DNA of 11,488 nt, taken from positions 1 through 11,488 of the forward strand of contig JAITBO010000070.1 of assembly GCA_031283505.1 (NCBI GenBank), given 5' to 3'. The notes beneath the pieces are model-generated. The model did not search any database. It was given only the letters and a program-made list of their open reading frames with translations, and was not told where the DNA came from. The DNA is from Treponema sp. (lineage in GTDB: Bacteria > Spirochaetota > Spirochaetia > Treponematales > Breznakiellaceae). How positions within the stretch are numbered: position 1 is the first letter of the stretch; each line of letters opens with the position of its first letter. This document shows positions 6,156 through 11,488 of this stretch, in pieces. Position numbers and translations under genes: made by a program.

Positions 6156-7181
6156 ATGACAGTAAAAGAAATCGCTGGACTTGCAGGTGTGTCTATAGGA
6201 ACAGTGGATCGGGTGATCCACCGGCGGGGCCGAGTTGCTCCTGCTACCCTGGTCAGGGTGCAAAAGATAATTGATCAATACGAATTTATACCGAACCCTC
6301 TGGCCGGGAGCCTCAAGCGGAACAGGGCTTACCGTTTTATCGCCCTGTTGCCCAAAAGAAATCAGGACGCGGGGTATTGGAGTCAGGCACTGCATGGTAT
6401 ATTGGAAGGGGCGGAGGAAATTGCCCCTTTAGGCGTGGAAACAGAAATATTGGAATACGACCGGTATAATCCCCGGGAATTTCAAGTTCTTTCTGATGCC
6501 GTACTGGAAAAGAAGCCGGACGGGCTCATTTTTCCTCCTATCAGGCCGGAAAAAACCAGGGTCTTTATCAATAAAATCCAGGACATGGGCATTCCTTATA
6601 TTTTTTTTGACGCCGATATTCCGGACATGAATCCTCTCTGCCGTATAGGTCAGGACCCTTTTAAAGGCGGTTACCTTGCGGGCCGCCTGATGCGTCTTTT
6701 TGCGGGGACCATCACCGATCCTGTCGGGATATTGGACGCTCATGGCGAGGATTACCATATTACCCGGCGCCGGGATGGTTTTGTGCAGTATGCGCAGGAA
6801 TACAAATTTCCTGTGATTGTTAAGGAATATTCCGATTTTCGCGGGACTGAAATATCAAAAGAAGAAATAGTTTTTTTTATGAAAAAAAATACGGATATTG
6901 CAGGCTTATTCATTACCAACTGTATGGTACACCGGGCATCTGCGGCGTTGAAGTCCTTCAAGGGCCGCCGCAAATTGATCCTTGTAGGTTATGATCTCAT
7001 TTCCAAGAACAGACGGTTCCTCAAGGACGGAGACATCGATGCAATCATCTCCCAGCGTCCTGCGGAACAGGGTCGTGAAGCTGTACGGTATTTGTACCAA
7101 TTTGTTGTTTTGAAGAAGAATATCCAGCCTAAAGTAAAGATTCCCCTGGATGTCTATATCAAGGAAAATGTCCTGGTTTAA
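6156..7181 (+). CDS. LacI-family transcriptional regulator, probable arabinose sensor
   Basis: Cytoplasmic DNA-binding sensor, 341 residues from the chosen ATG. The N-terminal LacI helix-turn-helix is at residues 1-22 (TVKEIAGLAGVSIGTVDRVI). It is followed by YEFIPNPLAGSLKRN (42-56), the hinge region contacting the minor groove. The rest is a sugar-binding-protein-like effector domain (IGQDPFKGGYLAGRLM; HGEDYHITRRRDGF) of the pentose/ribose-binding type. Frames extend upstream to TTG 6108, but homology begins at ATG 6156. GAGAGG (6135-6140) is 15 bases away, so the start signal is weak and expression may be low. It is 75 bp after gguB with no clear promoter, so it is probably co-transcribed and autoregulated. 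Likely targets are the palindromes at 1796 and 7258. Arabinose or a phosphorylated intermediate as effector is inferred from context. Confidence 0.85.
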   Translation: MTVKEIAGLAGVSIGTVDRVIHRRGRVAPATLVRVQKIIDQYEFIPNPLAGSLKRNRAYRFIALLPKRNQDAGYWSQALHGILEGAEEIAPLGVETEILEYDRYNPREFQVLSDAVLEKKPDGLIFPPIRPEKTRVFINKIQDMGIPYIFFDADIPDMNPLCRIGQDPFKGGYLAGRLMRLFAGTITDPVGILDAHGEDYHITRRRDGFVQYAQEYKFPVIVKEYSDFRGTEISKEEIVFFMKKNTDIAGLFITNCMVHRASAALKSFKGRRKLILVGYDLISKNRRFLKDGDIDAIISQRPAEQGREAVRYLYQFVVLKKNIQPKVKIPLDVYIKENVLV

Positions 7182-7222
7182 AAATGTAATTAGAATGGAA
7201 AATTTGAAAAATGAAGAAGTTA

Positions 7223-7251
7223 TTGACAACTATTTAAACCGGGTGTAAGAT
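7223..7251 (+). promoter_or_regulatory. Sigma-70-type promoter of the araBAD operon
   Basis: TTGACA (7223-7228) and TAAGAT (7246-7251, keeping the most conserved -10 positions) are separated by the optimal 17 bp. The start is expected near 7258, giving a leader of about 47 bases before ATG 7305. No intrinsic terminator separates it from the LacI-family gene, so some read-through is possible. Confidence 0.7.
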
Positions 7252-7257
7252 ACAAGT

Positions 7258-7277
7258 CGGTGTGTACATATATGCAA
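7258..7277. promoter_or_regulatory. Second operator-like site at the araBAD promoter
   Basis: The stretch CGGTGTGTACATATATGCAA, read on the - strand, begins TTGC-(6)-GTACAC, like the start of the 1796 operator (12 of 16 identical). It starts 6 bp after the -10 box; the 1796 site starts 8 bp after its own -10 box. Its own dyad symmetry is weak, so it could be a lower-affinity site. Shared sequence plus shared position makes joint control by the LacI-family protein plausible but unproven. Confidence 0.4.
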
Positions 7278-7304
7278 AATCTTATCAAGGCAAAGGTGCG
7301 CGGT

Positions 7305-8900
7305 ATGGAATTATCTTCCGGACAAATAAAAATTAACGGGAAAATATTTCTTGGGATTGAACTGGGGTCTACCCGTATCAAGGCGGTATTGATCAATGAA
7401 AATTTCGATCCCCTTGCGTCGGGGAGTCATGACTGGGAAAACAGGCTTCTGGACGGCGTTTGGACCTACAGTTTTGACGATGTTTGGGCCGGACTTCAAG
7501 GTTGTTTCCGCAGCATGGCTCAGGATGTGGAGGCCCGTTATAAAGAAACTGTAAGCAGTCTGCAAATAGCGGCTATAGGTATCTCCGCCATGATGCATGG
7601 GTATCTCGTGTTTGATAAAGATGGAAAACAGCTTGTCCCCTTTAGGACCTGGCGAAACACCATGACCGAAAAGGCTGCGGCGGAGCTTACGGAAAAATTC
7701 GGCTTTAATATACCCCAGCGGTGGAGCATAGCCCATCTTTACCAGGCTATTTTGAACAAGGAACCTCATGTAAAAGACATTGCTTTTCTGACTACTCTTG
7801 CCGGTTACGTACACTGGAAACTGACGGGCAGGAAAGTGCTGGGTATTGGCGACGCTTCCGGCGTATTCCCTATAGACGGTGCGGTGAACAACTACAATTC
7901 CCGTATGATCGGGCAGTTTGACAAGATGACCGGGGATCCGGGCTGGAAGCTGGAAGGGATTCTCCCCTCGCTATTGAACGCCGGGGACGATGCGGGGACC
8001 CTTACCGAAGAAGGAGCCCGGCTGCTCGATCCTTCGGGGGCTTTGAAAGCGGGGATTCCTCTTTGTCCGCCCGAAGGCGACGCGGGAACCGGCATGGTCG
8101 CAACGAACAGTGTCGCGGAACGGACCGGGAATGTTTCTGCGGGAACATCGGTGTTCACCATGGTAGTGCTGGAAAAGGATCTTTCAAGGGTATATACGGA
8201 AATTGATATGGTCACTACCCCCGGTGGAAAGCCCGTAGCCATGGTGCATTGTAACAGTTGTACTTCTGATCTGGACGCCTGGGTTAACTTGTTCAAGGAA
8301 GCTGCGGAACTTTTTAGTCCCAAAATCGAAAAGAAGGAACTCTACGATTTACTCTATTACCGGGCTCTTAAAGGGGACGCGGACGCCGGCGGTCTTTTGT
8401 CGTACAATTACTATTCCGGGGAACCTATCACCGGCCTTGAACAGGGAAGGCCTCTTTTTACACGCACACCGGACAGCTGTCTTTCTCTGGCTAACTTCAT
8501 GCGGACCCTCCTGTATTCAACCATGGCCACTTTGAAAACGGGCATGGATATTCTTCTAAAACAGGAGCGTATACATCTTGATCGTCTCCTGGGGCACGGT
8601 GGGTTTTTCAAAACCGAAGGAGTCGGTCAGCGCTTTATGGCTGCCGCCCTGGGCGTCCCCGTGGGCGTGATGGCTTCCGCCGGCGAGGGCGGCGCCTGGG
8701 GGATAGCCCTCCTTGCGGCCTATATGCTTGAAAAGGAGGGGATGACTCTGGAAGAGTTTCTCGCACAAAAAGTGTTCATCCTGAATTCCGGAACATGGGC
8801 GTCTCCCGAGGCGAAAGACGCCCAGGGGTTTGAGGCTTTTATGAAGCGTTATACGGAAGGATTGGCTATAGAAAAGGCCGCCGTGGAGCATCTAAAATAA
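7305..8900 (+). CDS. araB: FGGY-family kinase, probable L-ribulokinase
   Basis: Phosphorylates L-ribulose to L-ribulose 5-phosphate in the cytoplasm, the second step of arabinose breakdown; 531 residues. FGGY N-domain: phosphate-binding [15 protein letters not shown] (16-30), [14 protein letters not shown] (90-103), RTWRNTM (114-120), [14 protein letters not shown] (162-175). C-domain: PEGDAGTGM (256-264) with D259 as probable catalytic base, SAGTS (278-282), [12 protein letters not shown] (430-441), and a glycine-rich [15 protein letters not shown] near 459-473. From memory it resembles the ribulokinase of Bacteroides arabinose clusters more than E. coli AraB. GTG 7260 and ATG 7272 are in frame but fall within or at the predicted transcription start and operator. 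ATG 7305 has AAGGTG (7293-7298) six bases upstream and fits the family N-terminus. araA and araD downstream support ribulose over xylulose as substrate. Confidence 0.82.
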   Translation: MELSSGQIKINGKIFLGIELGSTRIKAVLINENFDPLASGSHDWENRLLDGVWTYSFDDVWAGLQGCFRSMAQDVEARYKETVSSLQIAAIGISAMMHGYLVFDKDGKQLVPFRTWRNTMTEKAAAELTEKFGFNIPQRWSIAHLYQAILNKEPHVKDIAFLTTLAGYVHWKLTGRKVLGIGDASGVFPIDGAVNNYNSRMIGQFDKMTGDPGWKLEGILPSLLNAGDDAGTLTEEGARLLDPSGALKAGIPLCPPEGDAGTGMVATNSVAERTGNVSAGTSVFTMVVLEKDLSRVYTEIDMVTTPGGKPVAMVHCNSCTSDLDAWVNLFKEAAELFSPKIEKKELYDLLYYRALKGDADAGGLLSYNYYSGEPITGLEQGRPLFTRTPDSCLSLANFMRTLLYSTMATLKTGMDILLKQERIHLDRLLGHGGFFKTEGVGQRFMAAALGVPVGVMASAGEGGAWGIALLAAYMLEKEGMTLEEFLAQKVFILNSGTWASPEAKDAQGFEAFMKRYTEGLAIEKAAVEHLK

Positions 8901-8912
8901 GGAGGCAAAGAA

Positions 8913-10409
8913 ATGATTGATTTAAAGAAATACGAATTTTGGTTTATCGTGGGAAGTCAGGACCTTTATGGGGACGACGCCCTGAAACAGGTGGCGGCCA
9001 ATGCCAGGATAATGGCTGAAGAACTTGCCAAAGATCCGCTTCTGCCGGGAACTCTGGTCTTGAAGCCCGTGGCCATTACACCCCGGATGATACGGAAACT
9101 GTTCGCTGAGGCGAATGCCGCAGAAAATTGCGCGGGTATCATTACCTGGATGCACACTTTTTCTCCGTCAAAGATGTGGATTCAGGGGTTGGCTCTGAAC
9201 AGCAAACCTGTTCTGCATCTTCATACTCAGTTTAACCGGGATATTCCCTGGTCCTCCATAGACATGGATTTTATGAACCTAAATCAGGCGGCCCACGGGG
9301 ACCGGGAGCATGGGTATATTTACGCTCGTATGCGGCTTCCCCGGAAGGTGGTGGCCGGTCACTGGCAAGAAAGCGAGGTGCGCCGCCGCATCGGCGTGTG
9401 GATGCGGGCGGCATCGGCGGCCCTGGACGGGAGAAACGCAGTTGTCCTGCGTCTGGGTGATAACATGAGGGAAGTTGCCGTTACCGAAGGTGACAAGGTG
9501 GAAGCCCAGATCAGATTCGGCTGGCAGGTGAACACTTGGGGCATAGGGGATCTTGCCGACACCTTCGCCCGGGTAAGTGATGGCGAGGCAGAAAAACTGT
9601 TGGGAGAATACGAAGGAAAATACGAATTTTCGGCGGAAGTAAAATCACCGGGGCCGGCGCGTCAGGCGGTGCTGGAACAGGCGAAGATAGAAATCGCGCT
9701 CAAGGCTATGCTCGAAAGAGAAGGGGCCGGGGCTTTCACCACTACTTTCCAGGACCTCCACGGTCTGCCCCAGCTTCCGGGCCTCGCGTCCCAGCGGCTC
9801 ATGGAACAGGGGTACGGTTTTGGCGCCGAAGGGGACTGGAAACAGTCCATGCTGGTCCGTGCCGCCAAGGTTATGGCTTCGGGCCTTGCCGGGGGCGTCT
9901 CTTTTATGGAGGACTATACCTATCACTTTGAGCCGGGGAAGGAAGCGGCTCTGGGCGCCCATATGCTGGAAGTGTGTCCGACTATCGCCGGCAAAAAGCC
10001 CCGGCTGGAGGTGCATCCTCTGGGTATAGGCGGTAAAGCCCCGCCCGCCCGTCTGGTTTTTGATGCGGCGGCAGGTCAAGCGGTATTGGCTACCCTGGTA
10101 GACCTGGGCGACCGTATGCGTATGGTGGTCAACGATGTGGAGACTATTGAAATTGAACAGGCGATGCCAAAACTCCCCGTGGCCAGGGCCTTGTGGAAGC
10201 CCTATCCCAGCCTTAGGGACGCTGCGGAATCATGGATACTTTGCGGCGGCGCTCATCATTCGGTTTACACCGCCGCCCTTACCTCGGAATATTTCCGGGA
10301 CTGGGCGGAAATGATGGAAGTCGAATTCGTCCACATCGGCAAAGAGACTAACCCTGTTCGCCTTAAAGACGAACTCCGCTGGGCCGGCGCCTATTGGTCC
10401 GGACGCTGA
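8913..10409 (+). CDS. araA: L-arabinose isomerase
   Basis: Cytoplasmic, metal-dependent (usually Mn2+) isomerase converting L-arabinose to L-ribulose; 498 residues, the family length. The N-terminus FWFIVGSQDLYG (9-20) and MHTFSPSKMWI (80-90) are diagnostic. Predicted active-site and metal ligands are all present: E306 (GFGAEGDWK), E333 (SFMEDYTYHFEPG), H368 (EVHPLGIGGK) and H449 (GGAHHSVY). The EVHPLGIGG form is the Bacillus-type variant, with the His one position earlier than in the E. coli QHLGIGG form. The gene follows araB by 12 bp; AAGGAGG at 8899-8905 overlaps the araB stop, giving tight operon organisation. Identification is secure. Confidence 0.97.
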   Translation: MIDLKKYEFWFIVGSQDLYGDDALKQVAANARIMAEELAKDPLLPGTLVLKPVAITPRMIRKLFAEANAAENCAGIITWMHTFSPSKMWIQGLALNSKPVLHLHTQFNRDIPWSSIDMDFMNLNQAAHGDREHGYIYARMRLPRKVVAGHWQESEVRRRIGVWMRAASAALDGRNAVVLRLGDNMREVAVTEGDKVEAQIRFGWQVNTWGIGDLADTFARVSDGEAEKLLGEYEGKYEFSAEVKSPGPARQAVLEQAKIEIALKAMLEREGAGAFTTTFQDLHGLPQLPGLASQRLMEQGYGFGAEGDWKQSMLVRAAKVMASGLAGGVSFMEDYTYHFEPGKEAALGAHMLEVCPTIAGKKPRLEVHPLGIGGKAPPARLVFDAAAGQAVLATLVDLGDRMRMVVNDVETIEIEQAMPKLPVARALWKPYPSLRDAAESWILCGGAHHSVYTAALTSEYFRDWAEMMEVEFVHIGKETNPVRLKDELRWAGAYWSGR

Positions 10410-10430
10410 AAAGAGACGGAAGGTATTTGT

Positions 10431-11138
10431 ATGGATGCGTATAAGACGCTGAGAGAGGAAGCTTACGAAGCGAACATGGAGATACTCCGGCGGAATCTGG
10501 CGATCTACACCTGGGGCAATGTGTCGGCTTTTGATCCCGGCTTAGGGGTTTTTGTCATAAAGCCTTCAGGCGTTGCCTATGAGGAGTTAAAGCCCGAATT
10601 CATGGTGGCGGTTGACCTTGACGGGAAGGTCCTTGACGGAAAACTGCGGCCTTCTTCCGATACCGAGACTCACCGCATCCTTTACCGGGAATTCAGCGGC
10701 ATACGCGGGGTGACCCATACCCATTCGCCTTACGCCGCAGCCTGGGCACAGGCGCGGAAGCCGGTGCCGGTCTTCGGTACCACCCATGCGGACTACGGCG
10801 CTGAAGCTATCCCCTGTTCCGAATACATGGGCGAAGAAGCAGTCAGGAACAACTACGAATTGGAGACGGGAAACCTTATCGTAGAGACTTTCAGGAAACA
10901 GGGTAAAAACCCCCTTTATATGCCCATGGTTCTGGTTGCGGGTCACGGCCCCTTTACCTGGGGGAACAGCGCGGCCCAATCCATTTACCATGCCGCAGTG
11001 CTGGAGGAAATCTGCAAAATGGCTCATCTGACCCTCGTCCTGGACCCCTTGGCCGGTGAATTGCCCGCGCACATCAAACGCAAGCACTGGGAGCGGAAGC
11101 ATGGTCCGGGCGCGTATTACGGACAGGGTGACCGCTGA
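10431..11138 (+). CDS. araD: L-ribulose-5-phosphate 4-epimerase
   Basis: Converts L-ribulose 5-phosphate to D-xylulose 5-phosphate, feeding the pentose phosphate pathway; 235 residues, class II aldolase family, full length. Visible features: YTWGNVSAFD (26-35), KPSGVAYEEL (44-53), SSDTETH (75-81) with the conserved Asp, zinc ligands H96 and H98 in THTHSPYA, FGTTHADYG (115-123) with D121, the third zinc His H172 in GHGPFTWG, and a C-terminal Tyr pair near 229-230. It starts 21 bp after araA with GGAAGG at 10418-10423 as ribosome binding site, the last gene of the araBAD order. Three bases separate its stop from the stop of a small convergent gene, and I see no intrinsic terminator between them. 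Confidence 0.96.
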   Translation: MDAYKTLREEAYEANMEILRRNLAIYTWGNVSAFDPGLGVFVIKPSGVAYEELKPEFMVAVDLDGKVLDGKLRPSSDTETHRILYREFSGIRGVTHTHSPYAAAWAQARKPVPVFGTTHADYGAEAIPCSEYMGEEAVRNNYELETGNLIVETFRKQGKNPLYMPMVLVAGHGPFTWGNSAAQSIYHAAVLEEICKMAHLTLVLDPLAGELPAHIKRKHWERKHGPGAYYGQGDR

Positions 11139-11141
11139 TAT

Positions 11142-11279
11142 TTAGTCAACAATGCCAAACCGAGAGAAGTCATGGGGGTATAAGGCGGCTTTGAGTACCA
11201 GGGTGTTTCCGGCGGTGATGTATATGGGGATAGGAGTCTCTACGATTATTTCTCTTGTAGATGGTTCGTAAATCTCCAT
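11142..11279 (-). CDS. Small hypothetical protein, 45 residues
   Basis: Reads from ATG at 11277-11279 to TAA at 11142-11144. The product begins MEIYEPSTREIIVETP and ends HDFSRFGIVD; it has no membrane segment, Cys or obvious motif, and its pattern suggests short beta strands. I do not recognise the family. Support for a real gene is contextual: AGGAG (11290-11294 on this strand) lies 10 bases upstream, and a TTGATT/TATAAA promoter lies at 11309-11336 with a predicted 5' leader of about 22 bases. It lies between araD (convergent) and a transposase 3' end, so it may be mobile-element cargo or a remnant of a longer gene. Confidence 0.45.
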   Translation of the reverse strand: MEIYEPSTREIIVETPIPIYITAGNTLVLKAALYPHDFSRFGIVD

Positions 11280-11308
11280 ATGCTTCTCGCTCCTGTGGGT
11301 AAGGGTAT

Positions 11309-11336
11309 TTTATAACATTACTTTTAACTTAATCAA
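11309..11336 (-). promoter_or_regulatory. Leftward promoter for the 45-residue gene
   Basis: On the - strand, TTGATT (11331-11336) and TATAAA (11309-11314) are 16 bp apart. The start would lie near 11302, a short distance before the ribosome binding site and ATG 11279. The -35 box overlaps the left side of the 20-bp palindrome. Confidence 0.5.
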
Positions 11337-11352
11337 CCTACTAGTAGGTTGA
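11333..11352. promoter_or_regulatory. 20-bp perfect palindrome, possible operator or element end
   Basis: TCAACCTACTAGTAGGTTGA is perfectly self-complementary over all 20 bases. Its two sides form most of the -35 boxes of a leftward and a rightward promoter, so a dimeric protein bound here would cover both. Gapless palindromes of this size are typical of dimeric repressors such as the TetR family. The alternative is the end of an insertion sequence, since a transposase stop codon lies 6 bp to the right. No U-run follows on either side, which argues against a terminator. Confidence 0.6.
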
Positions 11353-11376
11353 CAAGACTAAAGAACAGGATATAAA
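11349..11376 (+). promoter_or_regulatory. Rightward promoter-like sequence facing the transposase
   Basis: TTGACA (11349-11354) and TATAAA (11371-11376) are separated by 16 bp. It would fire to the right, antisense to the 3' end of the transposase frame, with no recognisable gene within the window. An antisense transcript damping transposase expression is possible, as is a chance match in A/T-rich DNA. Confidence 0.35.
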
Positions 11377-11488
11377 CTATGAAGTTTTATCCGGGCATCC
11401 TCTGCCGTAAACTGCCACTTCACTATCTTCTGCTTCTCATTGCGGCCTATCTGCCATGCCGCAAGCTCCCCCTTGAGTTTTTCCAGCG
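11358..11488 (-). CDS. IS630-like transposase, C-terminal fragment (5' part outside window)
   Basis: The last 42 residues of a - strand frame that enters from the right edge and stops with TAG at 11358-11360. The segment ELAAWQIGRNEKQKI followed by VKWQFTAEDARIKLHSLYP is the characteristic C-terminal tail of IS630/mariner-type DDE transposases, as I remember the family. The catalytic DDE residues lie outside the window, so intactness cannot be judged. The insertion sequence end should lie between this stop and the 45-residue gene, or beyond that gene if the latter belongs to the element. Confidence 0.7.
   Translation of the reverse strand, partial: LEKLKGELAAWQIGRNEKQKIVKWQFTAEDARIKLHSLYPVL

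Noticed and set aside
11379..11488. Rightward frame starting MKFYPGILCRKLP
   Set aside because: It is the complement of the transposase C-terminus, whose - strand reading shows a clear family signature. Its ATG also lies at or before the predicted transcription start.

Overview
The window reads as a bacterial L-arabinose uptake and catabolism locus. My best guess for the host is a treponeme-type spirochete, possibly a gut or termite-hindgut lineage. This rests on the intermediate base composition, AGGAGG-type ribosome binding sites, and a binding-protein leader ending in a Phe-Ala-Gly-Gly-Gly-Gly stretch, a style I associate with treponemal solute-binding proteins. It is an inference, not a proof. 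Nearly all genes lie on the + strand.

Layout: (1) 1-1406 holds the end of one sugar ABC transporter. It comprises the C-terminal third of a YtfT-type permease and a complete YjfF-type permease that overlap by ATGA; the ATPase and binding protein presumably lie upstream. (2) 1407-1836 is a 430-bp non-coding gap. It holds repeats, phased A/T tracts, a strong promoter and a LacI-type operator. (3) 1837-7181 holds a second, complete sugar ABC transporter of the ChvE-GguA-GguB (MmsA/MmsB) type, followed by a LacI-family regulator in the same orientation. Intercistronic stem-loops lie after the binding protein (14 bp) and after the ATPase (a 232-bp fold-back element). (4) 7182-11138 holds a second promoter and operator-like site followed by a tight araB-araA-araD operon: a ribulokinase of the type seen in Bacteroides arabinose clusters, L-arabinose isomerase, and L-ribulose-5-phosphate 4-epimerase. 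(5) 11139-11488 lies on the - strand. It holds a 45-codon gene that meets araD tail to tail, a 20-bp perfect palindrome between two back-to-back promoters, and the C-terminus of an IS630-like transposase cut by the window edge.

How it works together (inference): pentose enters through ChvE-GguAB, and perhaps through the YtfT/YjfF system. AraA converts L-arabinose to L-ribulose, AraB phosphorylates it, and AraD makes D-xylulose 5-phosphate for the pentose phosphate pathway. The LacI-family protein is the obvious local sensor. Similar sequences, TTGC-(6)-GTACAC on one strand or the other, sit just after the -10 box of both the transporter promoter and the araBAD promoter, so one repressor may control both.

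No RNA gene, CRISPR array or defence system was seen. The core genes are recognisable. The less explained parts are the two intergenic fold-back elements, the phased A/T tracts, and the palindrome with its 45-aa gene beside the transposase.
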